Of a DNA stretch of 64,000 nt, positions 16,693 through 25,882 are shown piece by piece (the first letter of the stretch is position 1; the number at the start of each line of letters is the position of its first letter). Origin of the DNA: Yanghanlia sp047501535 (lineage in GTDB: Bacteria > Pseudomonadota > Gammaproteobacteria > Burkholderiales > Burkholderiaceae_B); contig NZ_JAZDRJ010000002.1 of NCBI RefSeq assembly GCF_047501535.1, positions 289,140 through 353,139 of the forward strand. The letters are read 5' to 3'. The notes beneath the pieces are model-generated. The model was not told the origin of the DNA. It did no database searches and saw only the letters and a program-made list of their open reading frames with translations. The position numbers were made by a program, and so were the translations under genes.

Positions 16693-18726
16693 TTAGTTAT
16701 CAACAAAACCGCCTTCATCGGTGTGGTCATCCGGCAAGAAAACATCCTTGCTGGACATCAGCACGCCATACTCCTGAAGCATTTTTGCAGTCGGCGCGTC
16801 TGGCACGCCATCGGCATACAGCTTGATACCCTGACCAATCGCTGCTTCAGTGATCGCTGTAAACAACTGGAAAGCGCCCGGGCTTTCCAGCAAGCTTGTA
16901 ATCAACCCGCCGTCCAGCTTCAGATAACGAACATCCACCTTGTGAAGATTCAACAATGCCCCGGGCTGCTCAGCCAGGCGGCGTACGCCTATGCGACATC
17001 CCGCTGCAGTCACCATATGGCTGAAGGCCTGCACTTCATCAGGATGCGCCACAAAACCATGGGCATCAATTTCAATACAAAGGCGCTGCAACTGCTCGGG
17101 AAGCAGGCCGGACTGCATCACGATGAACTCAACGCCTTCCAAAAATTCCATTTGCAAAAGCGAAGGCAGCGACACACGTACGGCCAGGTGGCCGGGGTGA
17201 TCGCGCACCCACTGTGCCGCCAGGCCGACCACCCGCAAGTCGCACGCACCCGACAAGCCCAGGCGCACGGCCGGCGGCATAAACATATAGCCGGAAATCA
17301 GGGAAGCTCCACCGCCCGCTTCGCGCAGGGCCACAAAACCCTCGTGGCGCTGATCGACATCGTCATCACGGTAAGTCGCCGGTTTCACCACAAGTTCCAG
17401 CCGGTTGTCAGCCAACGCATCGAGAATCAACTGCTTCCAAGCGGTTTCCCCGGCCCCGACTTGCGGCACCGTACTGCGGAACTCGCTGACGCTCAGGTAT
17501 TCCACATCGGTCGTGCCCGCGCTTTCAGCACGCATCAGACCGTGATCCAGGCGCACCAGCACCTGGCCGACGTCGCAACTCGGCTCGTAATCGGTCAGCG
17601 CATAACACCAGCGGCACAGGCGGTCGTTGGCAATACGCATACGCAGGCCATCCAATGCTTTGCGGACAGCCTGTATGAGCTCAACGGTGTCAGGGCCAGC
17701 GTAACCCGACATCAGGATCACAAAATCGGAACCATTCAAACGCGCCAGTTGCGGCACCGGTCGCCCTTCCACTTGATGCACCTGCAGAACTGCTTTCACG
17801 GCTTCCCCCACACTACGCAACCAGGCATCGGCCTGGCGGCGGTCGTGCAGCGCATTAATGGCAGCAAGATCACGTTGACGGAAAATCAGCACATGGCCGT
17901 GGTCCGGCATCTTGCTACCATCAGGAAGCTCTGCCGCTTCAAGGCTGCGGCGCAATTCATTAATGAAATAGCGACGGTTGGCCACACCCGTGACGTCATC
18001 GGAATTCAGCTCCAACTGCAGGTGCTCAATCTGCCGGTTTTGTTCTTCCGCCGTAACGCGCACACGTTCACGCACCGACTCAATCACCTGGCGCACCTGC
18101 GCCAATTCCTTAATGCCAGAACCACGCACTTCCGTGCGCCCTTGATCGCCCTCGGCAATCGCGCGCACCTGTTCAGAAATTTCCGTTTGCAGCGCTCGCT
18201 TTAGCCAGCGGATAAGAAGAATGGCAAAAACCGCCCACAGCAGGCCGGCGCCCAACACCAGCAACACCACCTGATAGGCCATCCCCCATAGAGACTGGCG
18301 CGCCAGCCCATCCTCGGGCGTGACGGCGATTTCCCCGGTTTGCACCCAACCATTGCTCACCGTCTGCTTGATGGTCGGCGCATACAAAGGCAGCCAACTA
18401 TTGAACCAGCTTGGCACATTCCCCTGGGCACTTTCTGCCGCCCTGTCCAGAGAGAAAACCATTTCGCCATCGGGTTTAGTCAGGGCAATAGAACGATATT
18501 GGCCGCTATCGAATAGTGCCGTGATCAGCAGTTCTTGCGTAATGGGATCTTGGTTGGAAGGCTGCGACAAAGACAGCGCCAGCGAAGAAGCGGTATTTTG
18601 CGCATCCACCTGCAGGCGCTCGTTCAAATACTCTCGAGCACTATCCAGGCTGAACCAGAGCGTGCCCACCAGAATGAGGACCATCGCCACGGTGACACTA
18701 ATCAGAAGCTGCTTGAGCAAGGACAT
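16693..18726 (-). CDS. lapD: LapD-type c-di-GMP receptor (degenerate GGDEF-EAL)
   Basis: Inner-membrane receptor that binds c-di-GMP and then sequesters the LapG protease in the periplasm. 677 residues: membrane segment about 5-27, periplasmic domain to about 148, second membrane segment about 149-173, HAMP-like linker, GGDEF domain about 245-395, EAL domain about 430-670. Both catalytic sites are degenerate: the GGDEF loop reads NGSDF (331-335), the EAL motif region reads EGFVALR (462-468), and the DDFG loop is replaced by GVRRLA. This matches a receptor rather than an enzyme. It lies 59 bases after lapG and downstream of two LapG-cleavable adhesins, which fixes the role well. Confidence 0.92.
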   Translation of the reverse strand: MSLLKQLLISVTVAMVLILVGTLWFSLDSAREYLNERLQVDAQNTASSLALSLSQPSNQDPITQELLITALFDSGQYRSIALTKPDGEMVFSLDRAAESAQGNVPSWFNSWLPLYAPTIKQTVSNGWVQTGEIAVTPEDGLARQSLWGMAYQVVLLVLGAGLLWAVFAILLIRWLKRALQTEISEQVRAIAEGDQGRTEVRGSGIKELAQVRQVIESVRERVRVTAEEQNRQIEHLQLELNSDDVTGVANRRYFINELRRSLEAAELPDGSKMPDHGHVLIFRQRDLAAINALHDRRQADAWLRSVGEAVKAVLQVHQVEGRPVPQLARLNGSDFVILMSGYAGPDTVELIQAVRKALDGLRMRIANDRLCRWCYALTDYEPSCDVGQVLVRLDHGLMRAESAGTTDVEYLSVSEFRSTVPQVGAGETAWKQLILDALADNRLELVVKPATYRDDDVDQRHEGFVALREAGGGASLISGYMFMPPAVRLGLSGACDLRVVGLAAQWVRDHPGHLAVRVSLPSLLQMEFLEGVEFIVMQSGLLPEQLQRLCIEIDAHGFVAHPDEVQAFSHMVTAAGCRIGVRRLAEQPGALLNLHKVDVRYLKLDGGLITSLLESPGAFQLFTAITEAAIGQGIKLYADGVPDAPTAKMLQEYGVLMSSKDVFLPDDHTDEGGFVDN

Positions 18727-18785
18727 AATCGTCTACCAGAGAGCCGAAACGTAACAGGAGATTAACACCATAATGCCCGGACACC

Positions 18786-19478
18786 CTATGGCCGGAACCC
18801 TTCTTGCTGCATACGGGAAAGCAAGCCCTGCCAGCGCGTAATACGCTCAACCGAGCCCGATGCCCTGCTGCCCACATACACCCCATGCGCATTAAAACTG
18901 AACACCGGCTGCAAATCGCGACGCTGCCCAGCAGGAACGATAGAGCCCACAAGATTATCCAGAATCAAAGGCTCGGAAGTGGGAGTTTCGTAATAACCCA
19001 GCACCATGTGAGCAATACTCTGCGAACTGCCCATACCGCCAATGCGGGCGCGCACATAGACCATGCGCAGCTTGTTTGGGTCTACCCCCGCATGCACCAG
19101 CGAAAAATATTTGCCAATGACGTAGTCTTCGCAATCGGCCCAGCCCTTGCCCAGCGTTTCGAGCGGCGTAGCCCAGTAGTCTTCCTGCCCCCAGATCTGC
19201 CGGTCTTCACCACCCCGGGCATTGGTGTTCCAGAAATCGTTAACCTGCCGTAACTGAGTGCTGACCGGCTGCCCCGCCAACGAGCCCAGCATATTCACCC
19301 ACTGAGCAACCGCCTGCCCGCCTTGCTGCCCATAACGCGACACCGCCTGCTGCTCGATGCGCGCCGGGTCGAACTGCAGAGCATCCGCCACGGGCGCCGC
19401 CGCCGCAACGAGCAAAAGCCCCGCAGCAACAGCCAGCAACCCCTGTCGCAAACTGCGAGTAGCGGAAACAACAGACAT
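18786..19478 (-). CDS. lapG: LapG-type periplasmic cysteine protease
   Basis: Calcium-dependent transglutaminase-like protease that cuts retention modules of LapA-type adhesins and releases them from the surface. 230 residues from the ATG at 19478, with signal peptide about 1-33 (cut after ADA). The catalytic triad is C116 (in GWADCEDY), H157 (AHMVLGYY) and D174 (LILDNL). The frame opens further to a TTG at 19508, but the ATG starts the signal peptide. It lies between the first adhesin and lapD. Confidence 0.93.
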   Translation of the reverse strand: MSVVSATRSLRQGLLAVAAGLLLVAAAAPVADALQFDPARIEQQAVSRYGQQGGQAVAQWVNMLGSLAGQPVSTQLRQVNDFWNTNARGGEDRQIWGQEDYWATPLETLGKGWADCEDYVIGKYFSLVHAGVDPNKLRMVYVRARIGGMGSSQSIAHMVLGYYETPTSEPLILDNLVGSIVPAGQRRDLQPVFSFNAHGVYVGSRASGSVERITRWQGLLSRMQQEGFRP

Positions 19479-19551
19479 AACAAAATATGACCGGGTGGAT
19501 TTAGGCAACTATAACAAGGTGTTGCAGAAAGCGCAGCCCGGATGTGGAAGG

Positions 19552-19592
19552 CACACAGCCTCGCCGGCGAGGAAGACCGGCGAGGCTGTGTG
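19552..19592. terminator. 16-bp perfect hairpin between adhesin 1 and lapG
   Basis: CACACAGCCTCGCCGG and its exact reverse complement flank a nine-base loop, 27 bases past the adhesin stop and about 75 bases before lapG. No T run follows on the minus strand, so it may act as a partial terminator, mRNA 3'-end stabiliser or processing site that lowers lapG-lapD expression relative to the adhesin. Confidence 0.6.
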
Positions 19593-19618
19593 GGTAGCGC
19601 TTAGCGCCTGGGTCAAAC

Positions 19619-21914
19619 TTAGATGTCGGACTTCACAGCTGTACCGTCATTCTTGAGTTGATTGATGATCTGCTGGGCTTGCTGTTCATCGTAAGCAAGG
19701 TTGTCCAGAATGATCTTCTGGTCGATGCCTGCAGCGCCACCTCCCTGAGTGCTGATATTGATGACAGTCTTGCCGTTTTCATTGCCCACACTGAGGTAGT
19801 TGTCGATGCTGTCACCTTCGCCATAAGCGTCGGGCAACAGCGCGCTGATATCCAGCGTGTCGGTACCGCCCACTCCGAAGTCCTTGACAATATCGATAGC
19901 TGGCTTGTCAACCGTACCTGCATCGCCCGCTTCCCACAGGAAGATGTCGTCGCCTTCACCGCCGTACAGGATGTCGTCGCCTTCGCCCCCGATCAGAGTG
20001 TCGTTACCTCCGCCTCCGAACAGAATATCATTGCCGCTGCCTCCATCCAATATGTCGCGGTTGTCAAGTTCCGAAGACTGGTTGAATTCCTCGTGCTCCT
20101 TCGTGATGTAGTCATGGATATCCTCATTGGTCACAGCGTTGGTGGCCTTGCCCGTCTGACCTCCTACATACGCTTTCAGGGCATTAGCTCCCGCAATGCC
20201 GGACTCCTGACCTGGGAGGATGAGCGAATCTCCGAACAGGATGTCATTGCCATCACCACCCGTGACCTTATCCTCGCCCATTTGAACCAGTTCAAGCGTA
20301 CCCAGAATAGCTTTTGCAAGCTCGTGAGCTTCAATGCCTGTCTGGACAACTCCATCGCTGTCATAAGGTTGCAAATTACTTTGGTTAATACCAGAGCCGA
20401 TTCCGATAGCCTCGACATTGGAAACGTCATTTAAAAGAGCAAAAGCATTTTGAGACTGTGTTCTTTCTGTGCTGTTTGTACTGCTACCATTTCCTCCCCG
20501 TACAGACCATTCATGGCCACCCTTGCCGTCAGCCATGACGGTATAACCGTTAAGAGAATAACCAATTGAATAATCATTAGCGTTGTGTTTCTCAGACCAC
20601 CACCCCCAACCTGTGGTAATAGTTGTAGTTTCATCTTTCTGATAGTAGGTCGGCAAGCCATCAGTAATGAAATAGGTAATATTTTCACCCTCATTATTAG
20701 TGACCATATCAGAATGGAACCAATTAGCGACATCTTTAAACGCCGCTTCATAATTTGTTCCTCCACCACTACTCATGGAGTTCAAAAAGCTAGTCAACTT
20801 AGACTCAAGAGAAGGATCATTCAAATTAAATTCCACAGACCCCTGCACTGAAGTATCGAAGTCAGAAATATAAATATTGACTGTCCCTCCATGCCCACTA
20901 TCATCTTCTGCAGCGCTATCTTTCAATGCCTGGATTACGTCACGTATCGATTGCTTGGCCTGATTGACGCTGGCTGTCCCCATACTGCCTGAACTATCAA
21001 CAACAAACGCAATGTTGTAGTTCTGCCCAGCCACGGTAATAGGATCAGTCGGCAAGTCCCCCACAATAATGGAATTGTGATCTGGGCTACCGTTTACAGT
21101 GTCATCACCGGAGCTGCCAAATTTAAGCTCGTAATCCAATATCGCATTGGCCACGTTGATCGTCAAAGTAGCCGTCTGCTCATCGCCGTCACCATCACGA
21201 ACCGTATAGGTAAACTCATCGACCGAGTCTTTGGAGATAGCATCTCGAGTAGCCACATACGTGTACCCGCCGTCCTTGTTCAGCGTCAGCGTGCCATACT
21301 TGCCTTCGATCACAAAGGCATTATCGATCTCAGTGCCCACCTCATCACTACTGTTACTTACACCGACCACACCGCCGGCCAAGGCCCAACCGTCTGCTCC
21401 AGAGTGGTCATTTGCCAACACCCCCTGCTCTGCTAGTACGGTCAGCGTTGCTCCTTCAATTACCTCACCCGTGTCAACTTGAACAGTGGGAACATCGTCA
21501 ACGATGTTCACCTTCATCTCAACTTCAAAGGTGTTGTCTGCTCCGTCCTTCACCAACAGCACAACCGTATCAGCACCCGACGCCGTATCAGCCTCGTTCG
21601 CAACTTCGTGATCAAAGGTCTTCGTCAACTGATACGTCAACTTGCCATCAATCATCTTCACCGTGCCGTACTGACCGTCCGTCACAACGTCCACGAACTC
21701 AAAGCCTGTCGGAATCGTCACCAGCGCAAACTCACCGCCTGTGTTCGGGTTGCCATCGACCAAGCCCGACTCATTGACTTCCACTGCCTGGATCACACCA
21801 CCCTCAGGACCTTGGGCCTTAGTGATCGTCACCGTCAACGTATCCGTCGCCGTATCACCATCAGCGTCCGTGATTACGAACACAAACTCTTCCGTGCCGC
21901 TCACATTGGGCTTG
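19619..21914 (-). CDS. LapA-type RTX adhesin 1, C-terminal part (after assembly gap)
   Basis: Continuation of the gene whose 5' part is at 22012-25592, with a run of N between them. From N to C it holds the rest of a cadherin/VCBS-like repeat, a second bacterial Ig-like unit (GVLANDHSGADGWALAGG), a vWFA domain with a MIDAS motif (FVVDSSGSMG), RTX calcium-binding nonapeptides (GGDGNDILFG, GGGGNDTLIGGEGDDILYGG) and a type I secretion tail ending GTAVKSDI. RTX repeats fold outside the cell on binding calcium. The segment 20550-20900, coding for part of the vWFA domain, is much more AT-rich than the rest. The frame does not join the 5' part across the 97 N; see findings. Confidence 0.9.
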
Positions 21915-22011
21915 NNNNNNNNNNNNNNNNNNNNNNNNNNNNNNNNNNNNNNNNNNNNNNNNNNNNNNNNNNNNNNNNNNNNNNNNNNNNNNNNNNNNNN
22001 NNNNNNNNNNN
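21915..22011. other. Assembly gap (97 N) inside tandem repeats of adhesin 1
   Basis: The gap lies between two near-identical repeat units: the same 160-base stretch ends at the left edge of the gap and again near 22264. The two flanks are in different frames, so 97 cannot be the true size; a multiple of three is needed. The number of repeat units in the real gene is unknown. Confidence 0.98.
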
Positions 22012-25000
22012 TCACCGTACGTACCCTGGGTCACCACGCCAGCAAACTCAAAGCCCGTCGGAATCGTCACCAGCGCAAACTCACCACCTGCCTTCGGATC
22101 GCCATCGACCAGGCCCGACTCATTGACCGTCACAGCCTGGATCACACCACCCTCAGGACCTTGGGCCTTAGTGATCGTCACCGTCAACGTATCCGTCGCC
22201 GTATCACCATCAGCGTCCGTGATTACGAACACAAACTCTTCCGTGCCGCTCACATTGGGCTTGGCCTCATACGTGTAGCTGCCATCCACATTGATCGTCA
22301 GCGTGCCACGATCCGTGCTAATTACTGCCGGGGCTCCCTCAGTCGGTGCCGTGAAGGCTGCGCCATTCAGCGTGAAGCTCTTAGCACCACCGTCCGCATC
22401 CGCACCAAAGTCAAACGTAAAGCTGCCCGCCGCCGTCGCATCCGTGCTGTTGCCAGCCACCACCTCCAGCGCCTCGCCCACCGTCACCGTCGGGATATCG
22501 TCAACAATAGTGATTTCAATCGTACCGCTTGCAGTAGTGCCACCCACACCCGTGACTGTCACGGCAATCGGATCCTCATCCAAAGTATTCCGCTCTGCAC
22601 CATCAGGGTGAGTCTGGGCTCCATTTAGCGTGTAACTATAAGTGAGTGTCGCAGTCGAGCTGTCACTACCGGGCGTGACAGCAGTAATCGTCAACGTGCC
22701 ACGGCCTGTATCAACGCTTTTGCCTTGCCACTCAGACAGCGTAAACGTTTCATCATTAATCGTTATTGTCGCGATGCCGTCGGTCGAGGAGAGCGTTATG
22801 GTACCGCCAGTCGTCTCACTATGATCGCTATCGTCGCCCAAACCTTTTTCGTCGACAACACCCGTCTGGCCACCTGTATCTTGGCCAGGGATGACATCCA
22901 CTTTGCTTGCATCTTCCGCACCCTGGATGCTAAAGCGCAGTGTCGCAGTCGCCTCGTCACCATCTGAGTCCGTTATCACATAATCAAACGCGAAGTCCAG
23001 CGTGTCAGCCTCCGTCAGGGCTTGCACCGCAGACAGACTGTTGTCCAGCTTGAACTCCCAGGTGCCGTCTGCCCTCAGCGCCAACGTGCCGTACTGCTCT
23101 GCCCGGGCAACCTCGGCAGCGTTGTCACCCCACGCCACCAGCGTAACCGGACCGTCAATCGCCGTATCGTTAGCCAGCACATTCCCAAACAGCCGCTCAA
23201 CAGCCGCATCCTCAACCACCGTGCCGCCATCTTCATCATTGGCCACCGGATCCGTATCCGTGATCAACACACCCAGCTCGCCATCACTGGTTTGTTCCAG
23301 GGTGTCGACTGCGATGATTTCGAAGCGGTCAACGACGGATTCGTCGCCGGCCTGGTGATCTTGTGCGCCGGCGACGGTGTATTCGTAGCCGATGGCGCCG
23401 GTGTCAGGGTTGTAGCTGACCAGTTTCAGAGAGCCCTTGTCGGTACCAATGGTGACTGGGGTGGTGCCGAGGTTTTCCAGAGCCGACAGTGTGACGTCCT
23501 GACCTGCGATGACCAGTTTTTCCAAACCTGCAGGGGCGTCAACGATGAAGGTGCCGCCCACGGCGTCGGTGGCGTCTTCGGCAATAGAAACATTGCCGGG
23601 AACCACATCAGGGCCGTCATTTGTGTCGGGGATTTCGATGGAAGGCTTATCGAAGATGGACGCATCGCCCGTGGCTTCGCCATTAGAGGTCACACCGTTA
23701 TTGTCGATCGCCTTCAACTGGAAGGTCTCTTCGCCTTCGTGCGTGTCATCGGCCACCGTAGGAACGCTGACGCGGATTTCGGTCACGCCGGCAGGCAGTG
23801 TCACCTTGCCATCTACGATGGTCAGGGTCTCGGTGTTGCCGCCCGCGTCAACGTAGGTGACAACGGGCTCGCCAACGTCGGCAGCGTCGGCGCTGTTGGT
23901 ACCGCCGGTGAGCACGTCGAGTTGCAGCTCAACCTCTTGTGGGTCTTTGACCTCTCCAACCAGTTTGACAACAAACTCGGCGGGTTCTCCTTCGCGCACA
24001 CGACCACCGCCTTCCACCACGATTTCGGGGCGGTCGTCGTCGGGCGTGTCTCCGGGGCCGCTACCATCGTCGACGATGGTGCCCGTGCCTTCACCGCGGA
24101 TACCGCCTGGCAGTTCTGTGCCGTTAGCAGTCTCGCCTTCTTGGGTGACGATCAGCTTGAAGTCTTCTTCGCCTTCGAAGGTTTCGTCGTCGCCGCTCTG
24201 AACGGTGACAGTCACGCCATCAATGGTGTTGGGCGGCAGTTCGAAGCTGAAGGTGCCGTCGCCGTTATCGGTGACAGCTACCGGTACACCGCCAATTTCC
24301 ACAACAGGAGGAACGCGGGAATCGACATCGTTGTCGTCGGTGTTGCCGTGTTCGATTTTGAGGGTCACCGTGGTGGCGTTGTCTACCGGTTTGTCGAAGG
24401 TAACTTCGAATGTGCCGGTGTCGCCTTCGTTGATGGTGACATCGCTGACAATGATTTTAGGTACGTCGTTATCAAGAACGGTAGTCGTAACGGAACCGCC
24501 ATGCGTGGGGTTCTCGTAATTGCCGCCCTCGCTGGATTGAATGCCGATTTCTCTGGGGTCGTTGCCCTGCACCAGGTCGTCGTCGCCACGCGACTCAAAC
24601 GTAACGGAACCTTCGGTTTCACCAACTGCAATGGTGATTTGCTCGCCATTGGTCAGAGTAATGACCAGTGGGGTGTCCTGAGGCGGCTGTTCAACACGCG
24701 CCGTGATGGTGATGGGCTCACCTTCAACAACAGTTTCAGGGCCTTCCAGCGTAATCTGAACAGGGTCATCGTCATCCATCACCACCGTCGTGGTCGTGCT
24801 GGATGTATCCAGGCTCTCGTAGTTACCGCCGGTCGTGTCTGCCACACCGACGGTTTCCGGAATATCGCCCTGGAGATACACATCGTCCGGGCGTGTGTCG
24901 ACCACGACCGTACCGGTGGTTCCGCCAACGGGAATCGTAATGATCGCGCCGTTCGTCAGGGTGACTACCAGCGGCGACCCGGCCACGGGGTTGCTGACAA

Positions 25001-25592
25001 CAGCGGTATACGTAATGGTGTTGCCTTCAACGACATTGGAAGCCGCGCTGATCACCAGGGTGCTGGGTGCAGTCAGACCATCAACCGGCGCTGCGGCGCC
25101 TTCACCACCCACACCACCGCCACCCAGGCGAACGTCTTCGATACCCGGCTGACTGGGGCGCGGGTATTCAAGACCCAGCGGCGTGGTGGTTTCGATAATG
25201 GCCGCAAGACGCGTGAACGAGCTGCCGCCGTCATCACCGCCACCACCGGTTGTTACCGCAGCAGTAGCATCAAGGACTTCGAAAGGATCTTCACCGGCTT
25301 GCAAGGCGGCCAACACGCGTGCGGCATCGCCATCGGGCAGCGCACCGGCTGCTGCAGCGGAAGGATCAACAGGCGCCTGCGCCATATCAGCACCCAACTG
25401 GACTTGGCGGTTTTCGCCAATGCTCACAGCCGGCATACCTTCGGGCTGCAGCTGTACGCTGGCACCGTCGGCGGTGACAATCTGTGCGTCTGCAGGCACG
25501 CTCATGCCTTCGCGCAAAGGCGTCAGAGAACCATCAGTACCACGAACCCATGCTTGACCAGTAACTTGCGTGATGAGAGAAACGGATGCCAT
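22012..25592 (-). CDS. LapA-type RTX adhesin 1, N-terminal part (before assembly gap)
   Basis: Large surface adhesin held in the outer membrane by its N-terminal retention module. The start (MASVSLITQVTGQAWVRG) is the LapA/BapA N-terminal domain. TAAV at residues 110-113 fits the [T/A/P]AA[G/V] LapG cleavage rule, and AAAG at 80-83 is a second possible match. A Gly-rich linker follows, then Calx-beta-like units (DDDDPVQITLEG..VVEGEPITIT, INEGDTGTFEVTF, VREGEPAEFVVKL), then cadherin/VCBS-like units to the gap. ATG at 25592 with CTGGAG upstream; the frame is open to 25655 but without family sequence. Exported by the ABC/HlyD/TolC proteins encoded upstream. Confidence 0.93.
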
Positions 25593-25733
25593 GTTGAGCC
25601 TGCTCCAGGAAATTATCGACACACCAGCGGAATGCTGCGTGCTGTAAACGCGCAACGAAACTAATAGTCACCGATGTTACGAAAGGATGAGGGGCATCGC
25701 TATTGGCGTTGGCGACAGTATTTAGCAAGGAAC

Positions 25734-25748
25734 TGTCAAATTTTGACA
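25734..25748. promoter_or_regulatory. Palindrome upstream of adhesin 1
   Basis: TGTCAAATTTTGACA is a perfect 7-1-7 palindrome 142-156 bases upstream of the adhesin 1 start. The nearby CTATTGGCGT (25700-25709) recurs upstream of adhesin 2 at almost the same distance. Candidate operator in the 290-base spacer 25593-25882, which otherwise holds only the adhesin 2 terminator. Confidence 0.45.
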
Positions 25749-25824
25749 AATAACAAGAAAGGCGATGAAACAGGGCGTAGCTCTGACACCACATGGCGCC
25801 GGAACCAACCTGAAACCCAAAAGG

Positions 25825-25858
25825 CAAGCCCACGGCCCTGAATGGAGCCGTGGGCTTG
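25825..25858 (-). terminator. Terminator of adhesin 2
   Basis: A perfect 12-bp stem (CAAGCCCACGGC / GCCGTGGGCTTG) with a ten-base loop, followed on the minus strand by CCTTTTGGG. It begins 25 bases past the adhesin 2 stop, so adhesin 1 needs its own promoter. Confidence 0.75.
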
Positions 25859-25882
25859 TTGATGCCTGATTTCGACTACAGC

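Noticed and set aside
16678..18204. 508-codon + frame opposite lapD
   Set aside because: Antisense to lapD, and its His/Gln-rich translation resembles no family.
19619..25592. Adhesin repeats considered as a CRISPR or satellite array
   Set aside because: The repeats are about 350 bases, coding and in frame; there is no short repeat-spacer pattern.
22642..25664. Very long + strand open frame (up to 880 codons) opposite adhesin 1
   Set aside because: It mirrors the GC-rich codon pattern and repeats of the adhesin; the adhesin frame has recognisable domains and the antisense translation has none.
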